Below, one piece after another: positions 24,946-35,108 of a stretch of 42,070 bases of DNA (position 1 is its first letter; every line of letters begins with the position of its first letter). Source of the DNA: Pseudomonadota bacterium (GTDB lineage Bacteria > Pseudomonadota > Gammaproteobacteria > Xanthomonadales > Xanthomonadaceae); contig CAUJJS010000201.1 in the NCBI GenBank assembly GCA_963205415.1, forward strand, positions 1 to 42,070, read 5' to 3'. Under the pieces are notes generated by a model that saw only the letters and a program-made list of their open reading frames with translations, had not been told where the DNA came from and ran no database searches. A program made the position numbers and the translations under genes.

Positions 24946-27900
24946 GCGCGCGCTCGGGTTGGCGTGATCTGCCGCTCGTCGGTGATGGCCGCAGCGTGGT
25001 CGAAGCCAGCGCCGGCACCGGCAAAACCTGGACCATCGGCGTCGTGTACCTGCGTCTGTTGCTGGAGCAGGCCTTGTTGCCGCAGCAGATCATCGTGGCC
25101 ACGTTCACCAATGCCGCTGCGTCCGAACTGAGCGAACGCCTGCGCGCACGGCTGCGTTGGGCTGCAGGCGAAGCCGCGCAGTTTTCCGGCCAGCCACCGG
25201 ATGCTGACGCACCCGACGATCAGGCGTGGTTGCTGCAACGCTGGGTTTCCGATCCTGCCGGCCGCGACCGCGATGCGCGTCGCCTTCAGGCTGCGCTGAG
25301 CCACTTCGATCGCGCACCGATCGGCACCCTCCACACCCTGTGTTCACGCATTCTGTCCGAACACCCGTTCGCTGCCGGCGTGCCCTTCCATGGGCACGAA
25401 CTGGTCAACGGCAAACAGCTGCGGGCGGGCCTTGCCACCGATCTGTGGCGCGTAATCGATCAAGGTGATGAGACCGACGAATGGGTGCGCGCGGCACGCG
25501 CCGCCGATGTCAGCCGCAAGACCATCGACAGCTACGTGCCCGCGTTGGTGCAGGCGACGGTTCGCACCGAAGCCCTCGGTCCGGCCCAGCTTGTCCAAGG
25601 CCTGCGGTCCATCGTCGGCGATCTCGACACGTGGTCGCAGGCGATCCAGACCGTTCTCGACACGCCCGGCCTGATGCGGAACACCGCCAGGCTTGCCACC
25701 GCCTGGCGGGCCTTGCACGCCGCGCTGATGGCTGCTGATGGCTCGATCGTCGCGGCCATCGCCGCTCACGTCGGTGTCCTGCGCGGCGCGGATGCACTGA
25801 CGGGCATCAACGCCTTGGGCAAGGCCCATGCGGGCCTGCTCAAGCTGGCCGATCAATCCGTCGCCATCGCCCAGTCGCTGGATCCTTTGACGCTGGATCG
25901 CGCCGCCAATCCCGTGCTGCGCCGCTTCCTGCACCTCGCACAGCACTGGTGCCGACAAACGCTCGCCGCACGTCTGGCCGCCAGTCAACAAACCACCTTC
26001 GATGCCCTGATCGAAACCGTCCATCACGCGATCCAGCCGCAGGAGGGCCAGCGTGCCTTGGCCGATGCGCTGTTCGCGACTTGGCCGGTGGCACTGGTGG
26101 ATGAATTTCAGGATACCGACCCCCTGCAATACGCCATCCTCGATGCGATTTATCGCGATGCCGAGGGCCAGGCGCGCGGGCGCTGGGTGATGATCGGTGA
26201 TCCCAAGCAAGCCATCTACCGTTTTCGGGGTGGCGATATCCAGACCTACCGTCGTGCCGTCCGCAACATCACCGACGCCGACCGCCTCACGCTCGGCACC
26301 AACTTCCGTTCCAGCCGTGCCTATGTGGCCGCCATCAACGATTTCTATCGTCTCGGCGACTATCGCGTGGCAGCCATCGACAGCAGCGATCCGCTCGCCT
26401 ATCTGCCGGTGGACGCCAGCGCCCGACGCGACGGCGAAACCCTGTGCGCGCGTGACAGCGGCACCGTGATCGAGCGCCCTTTGGTGCTGCATGTGCTGGC
26501 CGCCGACAATCCGAGCGAGGATCTGGAAGGAGACGCCCTGCGCGCCTGCGCCGGACACATCGTCAAGGCGCTCTCGCCGCAGGGCTATCGCATCGGCGAG
26601 GCCGCGCTACGACCCGACCAAATCGCGGTTCTTCTGCCCGGTCACAAGCAGATCGAACACTTGAAGCGTCTTCTGCAGGCGCGCGGTGTGCCCTGCATCA
26701 CACGCTCGCAAAACACCGTGTTTGCCAGTGACAGTGCGCGCGACTTGCGCCTGATCCTGCATGCCGTGGTGCATCCGGAAAATCCCGACATCCTTCGCGC
26801 CGCGCTCATCACGCCCTTGTGTGGCCTGAGTCTGGGCGCAATCCAAGCGTTTCAAGACAATGCTGTCGCCTGGGAGCGTGAAGTGGCGCGCTTCGCGCAG
26901 TGGCACGCGCTGCTGACCGCGGCTGGGCCATTGGCGGTCGTGACGAAGTTGATCGAGCAGCACGCCGCGCGCGTTTTGCGCAGCGTGGATGGCGAGCGGA
27001 TTCTCACCGATCTGCGTCACTTGGGTGAGTTGTTGCAAGCGGCCTGGGACGAGGGTGCGCATGAGGAACAACTGCTGGCATGGCTCGCCGATCAGGTCGA
27101 CAAGGACAACGACGAGGATGACGCTGCCGACACCCTGAGCCTGCGCTTGGAATCGGACGCGGGGCGAGTGCAACTGATGACCCTGCATGCCAGCAAAGGC
27201 CTGGAGTTTCCGGTGGTGTTCCTGCCGCTGATGTGGAAGCACAAGGCCAAGTCGAAACGCGGCGCGCAACTCTTGGCGGCAACGGATGGCCTCGAAAAGG
27301 ACATCGTGCTGGGGCCGGCCCAAGCCTTGATCAATCAGCAGGAAACCGACGAGCGTCATCGCCTCCTGTACGTGGCCCTGACCCGCGCCATCCACGCCTG
27401 CCACGTGTTCTGCCTGCCGATGGGTTCGCCTGCGACCGCCCTCATCGAAAAACAGATGGCGGCGGCGGACGTGCCACTCAATGAACGGGTCAAAGCCGTG
27501 CTGGCGAAGCTGTCTGCCGCCGATGCCATCGCCTGTCACTTTGATTGGGAAAATCATCGCGGCGTGCGCCCTGTCGATACGGTCGCAGCCCCGATGGCAT
27601 TGAACGCGCGCACCCTACCACCCGCGCTTAGCAGCCCCTTGCCGAACCGACACAGCTTCAGCACCCTCGCCCATGTCGGCCAGCGTCGTATTGCCATTGA
27701 AGAAGCCGCCGCCGATGAGCAATCGCCTGAAGGCAGCCTGCCGTTCGATGCGCCACCCTCGATGCCTGCGGCCCCCGTCACGCAGCATCCCGAACTGGAG
27801 GCACTGGCCACGGTGGCCGGCCCTGCCTTCGGAAACGCCGTGCACCACATCTTCGAGCACCGTGCGCTGGAGGCATCGTTGCGCGAGCAACACGCACTCG

Positions 27901-28544
27901 TGCGCTACGCACTCGATAGCCATGGCGTGAAGCCGTCCGTCGACCGTCTCGATGACCTCGTCGAAACACTGGCCTTGCGCCTGCAAGCCGTGCTCGACAC
28001 GGAATTACGCGCTGGTTTTCGCTTGGCCGACGTGCCCGCGTGGGCGCAGCGCTCGGAAATGGAATTCAACTACGCGCTCGATCGCGTCCAAGTCATGCGC
28101 CTGCGCGAGGTCTGTGCGCAACACGGCGAGCCTGAACTGGTTCCGGCGTACTCATCCACCCTGCTCGGCCTGATGAACGGAAAGATCGACCTCGTGTTCG
28201 AGCACGAGGGCCGCGTCCACGTGCTCGACTGGAAAAGCAATCGACTCGGCGATGCCACGCAAGCCGGCCTTGAGGCTTACGCGTCAACCGCGCTGGAGTC
28301 GGCCATGCAGCAGCATCGCTATCGTTTGCAGGCTTTGCTCTATACCGTGGCCGTCGAACGCTATCTGCGCGAGCGTCTGGGCGCACGCTATCGGCGCGAG
28401 CAACATCTGGGCGATTGTTGGTACCTGTTCATCCGTGCCACCGGCTTGAGCCTGCCCGATGGTCGAGGCTGCGGCGTGTGGCATCACCGCTTCTCCGATG
28501 CCCTGCTGGATGCCGTGCAAACCGAATTGGGAGCCAGCACATGA
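24942..28544 (+). CDS. recB: Exodeoxyribonuclease V subunit beta (RecB)
   Basis: RecB is the 3'-5' helicase and nuclease subunit of RecBCD. The 1200-aa protein has Walker A in EASAGTGKTWTI (about 21-32) and Walker B LVDEFQDTDPLQ near residue 386. Further UvrD-type motifs are GDPKQAIYRFRGGD, TNFRSS, TLHASKGLEFPVVFLP and LLYVALTRA. A C-terminal nuclease domain follows, with the metal-binding HVLDWKSNRL (D1096, K1098) and a distal YRLQALLYTVAVERYL motif. Both active centres look intact. It overlaps recC and recD by 4 nt each (ATGA), so the three subunits are translationally coupled. Confidence 0.97.
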   Translation: MSARSGWRDLPLVGDGRSVVEASAGTGKTWTIGVVYLRLLLEQALLPQQIIVATFTNAAASELSERLRARLRWAAGEAAQFSGQPPDADAPDDQAWLLQRWVSDPAGRDRDARRLQAALSHFDRAPIGTLHTLCSRILSEHPFAAGVPFHGHELVNGKQLRAGLATDLWRVIDQGDETDEWVRAARAADVSRKTIDSYVPALVQATVRTEALGPAQLVQGLRSIVGDLDTWSQAIQTVLDTPGLMRNTARLATAWRALHAALMAADGSIVAAIAAHVGVLRGADALTGINALGKAHAGLLKLADQSVAIAQSLDPLTLDRAANPVLRRFLHLAQHWCRQTLAARLAASQQTTFDALIETVHHAIQPQEGQRALADALFATWPVALVDEFQDTDPLQYAILDAIYRDAEGQARGRWVMIGDPKQAIYRFRGGDIQTYRRAVRNITDADRLTLGTNFRSSRAYVAAINDFYRLGDYRVAAIDSSDPLAYLPVDASARRDGETLCARDSGTVIERPLVLHVLAADNPSEDLEGDALRACAGHIVKALSPQGYRIGEAALRPDQIAVLLPGHKQIEHLKRLLQARGVPCITRSQNTVFASDSARDLRLILHAVVHPENPDILRAALITPLCGLSLGAIQAFQDNAVAWEREVARFAQWHALLTAAGPLAVVTKLIEQHAARVLRSVDGERILTDLRHLGELLQAAWDEGAHEEQLLAWLADQVDKDNDEDDAADTLSLRLESDAGRVQLMTLHASKGLEFPVVFLPLMWKHKAKSKRGAQLLAATDGLEKDIVLGPAQALINQQETDERHRLLYVALTRAIHACHVFCLPMGSPATALIEKQMAAADVPLNERVKAVLAKLSAADAIACHFDWENHRGVRPVDTVAAPMALNARTLPPALSSPLPNRHSFSTLAHVGQRRIAIEEAAADEQSPEGSLPFDAPPSMPAAPVTQHPELEALATVAGPAFGNAVHHIFEHRALEASLREQHALVRYALDSHGVKPSVDRLDDLVETLALRLQAVLDTELRAGFRLADVPAWAQRSEMEFNYALDRVQVMRLREVCAQHGEPELVPAYSSTLLGLMNGKIDLVFEHEGRVHVLDWKSNRLGDATQAGLEAYASTALESAMQQHRYRLQALLYTVAVERYLRERLGARYRREQHLGDCWYLFIRATGLSLPDGRGCGVWHHRFSDALLDAVQTELGAST

Positions 28545-30466
28545 CTGCCCTCACCGCACGCTCGGCGAGCCTCGCAAGTCAGGCACTGCCCGAGGCATGG
28601 CGCGATGTGGATGTCGCGCTGTACCGCTGGGTGCTTCATCACGGTGGTGATCCCGACACCGCACGCGCGGCCGCATGGCTCAGCCTGGCCGATGGTCAAG
28701 GCCACAGTGCACTCGATCTGCGCTCGCCGCCGCACGAGTCCATGCCGGCCTGGGGCACGGTACAGATCGCGCGACTGGCCGCGAGCCCTTGGGTGCAAAC
28801 ACGGTCGGCGCAGGCCGAAGGCGCCGCCGCACCGCCAACGCGGCCCTTCATCCTCGATGGCGAACACCTTTACCTTGCACGCAACCATCGCGCTGAATCG
28901 GCGGTGGCAAGCGCACTGCGTTGCCGTCGAGCCCATGCGACGAGCAGAACCGCGCCGCCCGATGCCGCCGTGCTGGATGCGCTGTTTCCGGCGAGCGCAA
29001 ACGCCGCCGAAGCACGTCAGCGCAGCGCCGTACAGAATGCCCTGGGCCATCGCCTGCTGGTACTCACCGGCGGGCCTGGCACCGGCAAGACCACCACCGT
29101 GCTGCGCATGCTTCTGGTGCTCTCGCGTGCGTGGCTGGCCGACAACGGCGCGCTGCCGCGCATTCGCGTCTGCGCACCCACAGGCAAGGCGGCCCAACGT
29201 CTGGGCCAATCCATGCGTGAGGGCGCGGCCCTCATCCAGCCCCATCTCACACAGTCAGACTTTGCGTGGAACGCGCACCTCGATGCAGCACTGGCCCATC
29301 CCGCATCGACCGTACATCGCATCCTCGGAAGTCGTGGACGCCAAGGTGGCTTTCGCTTCAAGCGCCGCGAACAGCTGCCCTGCGACATCGTGGTGGTGGA
29401 CGAAGCCTCGATGCTGGACTTGGAGCTACTCCGCGCCCTGCTCGCTGCACTGCGCGAGGACACGTTGCTCTTGCTCGTGGGCGATGCCGACCAACTCACC
29501 TCCGTCGGCACCGGTTCGGTGTTGATGGATATCGTCACGGCGATGGAAGCTGAGGCACGCGGCGACCTCACCCGACTGGAACACTGCTTTCGTGCCGACA
29601 CCGCCCTGATTCCGATTCATGGCGCCGTGCGTGCCGGCGATCCTGCGGGTTTCGCCGAGGCCTTCCGCACGGCCGCCACACTGGGACGCGCGCAGCATCG
29701 TGCAATCACCGATTTTGCGTCCTTGCGCCACGCCCTCGATCACTGGCAAGCGCGCCTTCACGCATCTCTGTTCAACACCGCATTGGACATCACGGCAAGC
29801 GTTGAGCGTGACGATTCTGCGGCGCTGGCAACGCGGCTGGCCGTATTGCAGCAACAGCAACTGCTCTGCGCTCTGCGCGAAGGCCCGTTCGGGGCCGACG
29901 CACTCACGGCGATGCTGGCCCGGGGCCTTCGCCGGTGGCCCGAGTTGTCCGCATGGCAAGACCAGTCGTGGTATCCCGGCCGCTGCGTGATGGTGAGCCG
30001 CAACGATGCGGCCGCCGGCCTCTTCAATGGCGATGTCGGAATCTGCGTGCGCGTGCGCGATGAGGCCTCCGAGACCTGCCTGCAGGTGGCCTTCGAACCC
30101 ACACCCGACGCCGCGCAAGCGGGGCAGCGCGTACGCCTGTTCGACCCCAACACCCTGCCACCGCATCAGGACGCCTTCGCCCTCACCATCCACAAGAGCC
30201 AAGGTTCGGAATACCAGCACGTCACCGTGCTCTTGCCGCCCGACCCGCAATCGCCCTTGCTCAATCGACAAACCCTCTACACCGGCCTGTCACGCGCCAA
30301 GACCTCGATCGAAGTGTGGGCCAGCGATGCCGCAATCGACCGCGCCATCACGCGCACCCTGCAACGCCACGGCTGCTTGGCCGAGCGCATGGGCGTGAGC
30401 CAGCCGACGGCGCTAGCCAGCGCCCCTGCCGCCGTCGCGATGGGGCCAAATCAAGACGGCACGTGA
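28541..30466 (+). CDS. recD: Exodeoxyribonuclease V subunit alpha (RecD)
   Basis: RecD is the faster 5'-3' helicase of RecBCD. The 641-aa SF1B protein has Walker A GGPGTGKT (about 177-184), VCAPTGKAAQRL, Walker B VVVDEASMLDLELL, LVGDADQLTSVGTGSVL and the C-terminal FALTIHKSQGSEYQHV and LYTGLSRAK motifs. The start is the ATG at 28541 overlapping the recB stop (ATGA); codons further upstream in the frame lie inside recB. A gap of 78 nt separates it from the ABC-F gene, which may have its own promoter. Confidence 0.97.
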   Translation: MTALTARSASLASQALPEAWRDVDVALYRWVLHHGGDPDTARAAAWLSLADGQGHSALDLRSPPHESMPAWGTVQIARLAASPWVQTRSAQAEGAAAPPTRPFILDGEHLYLARNHRAESAVASALRCRRAHATSRTAPPDAAVLDALFPASANAAEARQRSAVQNALGHRLLVLTGGPGTGKTTTVLRMLLVLSRAWLADNGALPRIRVCAPTGKAAQRLGQSMREGAALIQPHLTQSDFAWNAHLDAALAHPASTVHRILGSRGRQGGFRFKRREQLPCDIVVVDEASMLDLELLRALLAALREDTLLLLVGDADQLTSVGTGSVLMDIVTAMEAEARGDLTRLEHCFRADTALIPIHGAVRAGDPAGFAEAFRTAATLGRAQHRAITDFASLRHALDHWQARLHASLFNTALDITASVERDDSAALATRLAVLQQQQLLCALREGPFGADALTAMLARGLRRWPELSAWQDQSWYPGRCVMVSRNDAAAGLFNGDVGICVRVRDEASETCLQVAFEPTPDAAQAGQRVRLFDPNTLPPHQDAFALTIHKSQGSEYQHVTVLLPPDPQSPLLNRQTLYTGLSRAKTSIEVWASDAAIDRAITRTLQRHGCLAERMGVSQPTALASAPAAVAMGPNQDGT

Positions 30467-30544
30467 ATCCGGTGGCCAGGCGTGCAAGCGGCTCCGGGAC
30501 AATGGCCGACTACACTACGCACGAGCGTCGAGTTCTGGACCACC

Positions 30545-32434
30545 ATGATTTCGTTTCGTGATTTCGCCCTGCGGCGCGGTACGCGCCTGTTGTTGTCGCG
30601 CGTGGATGTGACCGTGCACGCCGGCTGGCGCGTGGGTGTGGTGGGGCGCAATGGCTGTGGCAAGTCCAGCCTGTTTGCCGTGCTCAAGGGCGAGCTCGAA
30701 GGCGACGGTGGCGAGTTGGACATGCCTTCGCGCCTGCGTATCGCTTCGGTGGCGCAGGAAACCCCGGCCGTGCCCGATTCGGCGCTGGATTTCGTGCTGG
30801 CAGGCGACGAGGAGGTGGCTCAGGCGCTGCGCGATGAGGCCGATGCCATGGAGCGCGAGGATTATGAGGCCGTGGCTCTGGCGCACCATCGGCTGTCGGA
30901 TCTGGGTGGCTACGACGCCCGTGCCCGCGCCGGTCGTTTGCTGCATGGCCTGGGCTTTGCGCCCTCCACCCATGAACAGGCCGTTTCCACGTTCTCGGGC
31001 GGCTGGCGAGTACGGCTCAATCTGGCGCGGGCGCTAATGATGCCGAGCGATCTGTTGTTGCTGGACGAGCCAACCAACCACCTCGATCTGGATGCGGTGC
31101 TCTGGCTCGAACAATGGCTACTCAAATACAGCGGTACCTTGCTGCTGATCAGCCATGACCGCGAGTTCCTCGATGGCGTCAGCACCCACATCCTGCATCT
31201 GGATGAGGGTCGCGCAAAACTCTATGTCGGTGACTACACCGCCTTTGAACGGCAACGATCCGAACAATTGCGCCAGCAGCAGATCGCCTTCGAAAAGGAA
31301 CAGGTCGAACGCGCGCACTTGCAATCCTTCATCGACCGCTTCCGCGCCAAGGCCACCAAGGCGCGGCAGGCGCAATCACGCATCAAGCGATTGGAAAAAC
31401 TCGCCGGCACCGAGGCCGTGCGTGCCCAGCGTCCGATTCACATCCATTTTGCCGAGCCGGACAAGCTGCCGACGTCACTGTTGAGCCTGCGCCACGCCGA
31501 CTGCGGTTATTCGTCGGATTCGGCGACCACAACGAAAGATGGCGGTGTCACGATCCTGAAGCAGGTGGGTTTTGCTCTGGAGTCGGGCGATCGTGTGGCC
31601 TTGCTTGGGCCCAACGGGGCCGGCAAGTCCACCTTGGTGAAGTCGCTGGTGGGTGAGCTGGCCCTGCGTGCGGGCGACCGCAACGCCCATCCCGACCTGC
31701 GCATCGGTTACTTCGCCCAGCACACCGTGGAATCGCTGCGTGAAGGCGCAAGCCCCATGGATCACCTGCGCGATTTGGCCCCCGATAGTGGTCAACAGGC
31801 CTTTCGCGACCATCTGGGGCGCTGGGACTTTCCGGGCGATCGCGCCTTCGAGCCGGTGGATGGTTTTTCAGGTGGCGAACGTGCGCGACTTGCACTGGCC
31901 CTGATCGCTTGGCGACGTCCGAACCTGCTGTTGCTCGACGAGCCCACCAACCACCTCGATCTGGACATGCGTGAGGCCCTTGCCGAAGCGCTGTCGGATT
32001 TCCCCGGCGCAATCGTGCTGGTCAGCCACGATCGGCATTTGGTTGGACTCGTGTGCGACACCTTCTGGCGCGTGGCTCAGGGCAAGGTCGAGGCCTTCGA
32101 TGGTGATCTTGATGCCTATGCGGCGTGGTTGCGCGGGCGCAATAGCGAGACCGATTCGACGGGCGAGTCACGCAAGCCCAGCAAAGTTGCGGCCCAAACG
32201 GTCAAGGCGGAGACCCGCAAGGCGGTCGATCCGGCCATCGCGCGACGCCTGAAGCGTATCGAAACGCGATTGGAAGAGATCCGCGTCGCGCGCGAGGCCG
32301 TCGAGCAGGCTTTGGCCGACCCGAACCTGTACGAGCAGGCCGGGCACGAGCGCCTGAGCGAACTGGGTTTCCAGCAGGCGCAGTTGGCACGCGAACAGGA
32401 TGAATTGGAGTTGGCGTGGCTGGAGTTGGCGTAA
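30545..32434 (+). CDS. ABC-F family ATPase, YheS/Uup-like
   Basis: The 629-aa soluble protein has two ABC ATPase domains in one chain and no membrane segment. Walker A motifs are GRNGCGKS (34-41) and GPNGAGKS (355-362). The signatures are SGGWRVRLNLARAL and SGGERARLALALI, and the Walker B segments LLLDEPTNHLDLD occur in both halves. Between the domains lies the charged linker typical of ABC-F factors, and a C-terminal coiled coil follows (about 560-629). Members bind the ribosomal E site and relieve stalled translation; the closest type is YheS. The ATG at 30545 begins the conserved MISFRDFALRRG. It is downstream of recD in the same direction. Confidence 0.93.
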   Translation: MISFRDFALRRGTRLLLSRVDVTVHAGWRVGVVGRNGCGKSSLFAVLKGELEGDGGELDMPSRLRIASVAQETPAVPDSALDFVLAGDEEVAQALRDEADAMEREDYEAVALAHHRLSDLGGYDARARAGRLLHGLGFAPSTHEQAVSTFSGGWRVRLNLARALMMPSDLLLLDEPTNHLDLDAVLWLEQWLLKYSGTLLLISHDREFLDGVSTHILHLDEGRAKLYVGDYTAFERQRSEQLRQQQIAFEKEQVERAHLQSFIDRFRAKATKARQAQSRIKRLEKLAGTEAVRAQRPIHIHFAEPDKLPTSLLSLRHADCGYSSDSATTTKDGGVTILKQVGFALESGDRVALLGPNGAGKSTLVKSLVGELALRAGDRNAHPDLRIGYFAQHTVESLREGASPMDHLRDLAPDSGQQAFRDHLGRWDFPGDRAFEPVDGFSGGERARLALALIAWRRPNLLLLDEPTNHLDLDMREALAEALSDFPGAIVLVSHDRHLVGLVCDTFWRVAQGKVEAFDGDLDAYAAWLRGRNSETDSTGESRKPSKVAAQTVKAETRKAVDPAIARRLKRIETRLEEIRVAREAVEQALADPNLYEQAGHERLSELGFQQAQLAREQDELELAWLELA

Positions 32435-32443
32435 GCGGTCCGG

Positions 32444-34399
32444 TTACTTCGGCGCAGACCCGCCCTTGAGCCAAGTGTCGAGGAATTTCAGAACTTCACC
32501 GTAGGCACGGATCTGGTTTTCCTTCTTGGCAAAGCCGTGGCCTTCATCGTCGAACACCATGTATTCGACCGGCACGCCATTCTTCTTCACCGCCACGATC
32601 TCATCCGATTCGGACTTGAGCACGCGTGGGTCATTGGCACCCTGCAGCACCATCAGCGGCTTGTTGATCTTGTCTGCATGGAACAAGGGTGAAGTCTCGA
32701 TGAGGAAATCGCGCTGCGTCGCCGGGTCGCCGATTTCCTGATACAGCGCCTCGCGGAAGCTCTCCCAATAGGGCGGGATGCTTTCCAATGTCCGCAGCCA
32801 ATTGGTTACCCCGAAGATGTCGATGCCGACTTTGAATTCGTCGGGTTGGAAGGCCAGTGCCGCGACCGTCATGTAGCCGCCATAGCTGCCACCCATGATG
32901 CCGATGCGCTGGGGATCGCCGTAGTCGAGCGTTTGCAGGTAGTTCTTGCCATCGACGCAATCCCACAACGGTTCGCGCCCGTGCTTGCCGTCGTCGGCGG
33001 CAAAGAACGCCTTGCCATAGCCCGAGCTGCCACGGTTGTTGATGCCAAGGATCACGTAGCCGTGGTTGGCCAGAAACTGGGCAACGTAGTTGTAGGCGCG
33101 AGTGGTCTGTCCGCCCGGGCCGCCATGCACGAGCAACAGGGCCGGTGCCTTGTGGGTGGCGCTGGCTTGCAGCGGTTTCCAAAGAATGCTGGGAATCTCC
33201 AAGCCATCACGCGCCTTGAAGCGCACGACGGTTGAATCGACCAAGTCCGCCGGGTCGATGCGTGCACTCAGGGAGGTGGTCAGACGTTTGGGTTCTGGCT
33301 GGCCGAAGTCGAGCACGTACAAATCATTGGGTTGGCGATCGCCGTTGAGGTAGAACGCCATGCGCGTTTCGGACGGCGCGATGCGCACGCTGCGGATTTC
33401 CCCGGCCGGGAAATTCGGCAAGGTCATTGCGGCACCGCGGGCCACATCGAACAAATCCACCTGGGTGCCACCATCGACATTGGTGATGTCGATGCGGTAT
33501 TTGCCGTTGTGCGAGAAGGCCACATCGACGATGTCCCAGGCTTGCTTGCGCACGTCTTCGTGTTGGCCCGAGGCCAGATCGTAGCGACGCAGGCGCATGA
33601 ACTCGCTGCCTTCGTTGCTGGTGTAGTACAGGTACTTGCCATCCGGGGAAAACGCCTGCGCCGCGTACCGCGCGTTGCCGGTATGCGGGGTCAGGTGTTG
33701 GAGCTTGCCTGTCTTGAGCTCGACCAGATTTAGATCGTTGTCGTTGGTGGTGCGGGTTTTGTCGAGGGCGAGGAATCGGCCATCGCCGGAGATCGCGCTG
33801 GGTTGATAGCCCTCGTTGTTCTCGAAGACGCGTTGGCGCTCGTAAGTCGTGGCGTCGTAGCGATACACGTCGAAGAACTTTGCATTGCGCTCGTTGCTGA
33901 GCACGTAAAACGCGTCGCCGGCGCGATCAAACGTGAGAAATTCGGCCTTCAGCTCGGTGCCGGGCGACAGGTCGCGTTCGCTGCCATCGGCCTCGATCAC
34001 ATACACGTGATTCAACTCGTTGCCACCGGCGTCGCGGGTGACCAGGATTCGCGCATCCTTGGGGAAATAGCTGACGGCATACACATTGTCGGTGCGCGAC
34101 TGGGTCACCGGGACCCAATCGCCACCCCCTACGGGCAGGGTGTAGGCATTCCAGACACCACTGCGGTTTGAGCCAAAGAGCAACCGACTTTCATCGGGTG
34201 AAAACGATGCGCCGGCGACGGAGACGGTGTCGATGAAATCTTCGATCGGGTATTGCCGACTTGGGCGTTCAATGTTTGACGTTGGCGCAGGTGCCTGTTT
34301 GGGCTCGGAACTCGTCGGCGCCGCAGGCGGCGGAGTGCAGGCGGAAGTCAGCATGGCTGCTGACAAAATCAGGATCGATGAATAGCGGAGCGTACGCAT
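32444..34399 (-). CDS. S9 family prolyl oligopeptidase-type peptidase, predicted lipoprotein
   Basis: The 651-aa protein starts with a lipoprotein signal (MRTLRYSSILILSAAMLTSAC, lipid on C21) and a Pro/Ala/Ser-rich linker. A WD40-like beta-propeller follows (about 55-385, with repeated SPDG/SPDE motifs). The C-terminal alpha/beta hydrolase domain has the nucleophile S505 in GGSYGGYM, D590 in GANDPRV and H621 in DEGHGF. It should cleave short peptides on the outside of the inner membrane or in the outer membrane. I chose the ATG at 34399, which gives an exact lipobox. Xanthomonads carry many such peptidases for peptide scavenging. It is divergent from the MerC gene. Confidence 0.92.
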   Translation of the reverse strand: MRTLRYSSILILSAAMLTSACTPPPAAPTSSEPKQAPAPTSNIERPSRQYPIEDFIDTVSVAGASFSPDESRLLFGSNRSGVWNAYTLPVGGGDWVPVTQSRTDNVYAVSYFPKDARILVTRDAGGNELNHVYVIEADGSERDLSPGTELKAEFLTFDRAGDAFYVLSNERNAKFFDVYRYDATTYERQRVFENNEGYQPSAISGDGRFLALDKTRTTNDNDLNLVELKTGKLQHLTPHTGNARYAAQAFSPDGKYLYYTSNEGSEFMRLRRYDLASGQHEDVRKQAWDIVDVAFSHNGKYRIDITNVDGGTQVDLFDVARGAAMTLPNFPAGEIRSVRIAPSETRMAFYLNGDRQPNDLYVLDFGQPEPKRLTTSLSARIDPADLVDSTVVRFKARDGLEIPSILWKPLQASATHKAPALLLVHGGPGGQTTRAYNYVAQFLANHGYVILGINNRGSSGYGKAFFAADDGKHGREPLWDCVDGKNYLQTLDYGDPQRIGIMGGSYGGYMTVAALAFQPDEFKVGIDIFGVTNWLRTLESIPPYWESFREALYQEIGDPATQRDFLIETSPLFHADKINKPLMVLQGANDPRVLKSESDEIVAVKKNGVPVEYMVFDDEGHGFAKKENQIRAYGEVLKFLDTWLKGGSAPK

Positions 34400-34516
34400 C
34401 GCGGCAGTCCTTCGAAGGGATTCGGCACAGGGCAGCATCCCACAACTGCGAGGGGCCAGCCACGGCGGATCGTACTCAGGCGTCGGAAATCCGCTCAGCT
34501 TGATGTTCACATTGCA

Positions 34517-34536
34517 TGTTATAGTGTTTCAAAACA
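34517..34536. promoter_or_regulatory. Imperfect palindrome before the MerC gene, possible metal-regulator site
   Basis: TGTTATAGTG/TTTCAAAACA has matching ends (TGTT..AACA) and contains TATAGT as a possible -10. The left half TGTTATA resembles Zur/Fur-type half-sites. It lies 19-38 nt upstream of the MerC-domain ATG. The match is weak and the regulator assignment speculative. Confidence 0.25.
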
Positions 34537-34554
34537 GCGACCCATGACACCCCA

Positions 34555-35025
34555 ATGATTGATCCCACCTCTGAGGCTCCGACCGCAGCACGCCTTCTTG
34601 CGGTCGATCGCGTGCAGCACGCAGGTGATCGCATTGGCCTGTGGGCCTCGATTGCCTGTGCGGTGCATTGCGCGGCCATGCCGGTGGCCTTGTTGCTGGC
34701 TCCGGCCTTGGGTTTGAGCGTTTTTGGCGGTTTCGATCTGGATCAGTTGTTCGTGTTGTTCGCCACCGTGCTGGGTGTGGCCATGTTGGCCATGGGTTAC
34801 CGCCGGCACCGCAAGGCTTCGGTGTGGTGGGTGTTGTTGGCTGGACTGGCCCTGGTGTGGAGCAATGCCTTCACGCCCCTGCATGCGCATGGTCCGCTGC
34901 ATGCGTTGATGATGGTGACGGGCGGCCTGCTGGTGGCTTGGGCGCACTGGCGCAACACCCGTTTGTCGATGCACGTTTGCCGGCATGCGCCCGCACCGTC
35001 CGTCAATCGATCATCCTTGGCCTGA
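34555..35025 (+). CDS. MerC-domain inner-membrane protein
   Basis: The 156-aa protein has about four hydrophobic segments and the MerC-type motif IACAVHCAAMP near the first (C35, H38, C39). MerC itself transports mercuric ions; chromosomal relatives in xanthomonads lack a mer operon and are probably tied to zinc or other metal handling. No merR, merT or merA is near, so mercury resistance is not implied. The ATG at 34555 follows the possible regulatory palindrome. It is divergent from the S9 peptidase and precedes thx by 83 nt. Confidence 0.8.
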   Translation: MIDPTSEAPTAARLLAVDRVQHAGDRIGLWASIACAVHCAAMPVALLLAPALGLSVFGGFDLDQLFVLFATVLGVAMLAMGYRRHRKASVWWVLLAGLALVWSNAFTPLHAHGPLHALMMVTGGLLVAWAHWRNTRLSMHVCRHAPAPSVNRSSLA

Positions 35026-35108
35026 TGCGTTTGGCGGCAGGGATGTTAGGCTTGCACGGCGCGCCGAAGCGCGAAGTGTTTCGTCCAATTCAAACCAAGG
35101 AGTAAAAA

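Noticed and set aside
34555..35025. Mercury-resistance operon
   Set aside because: Only a MerC-domain protein is present; merR, merT, merP and merA are absent.
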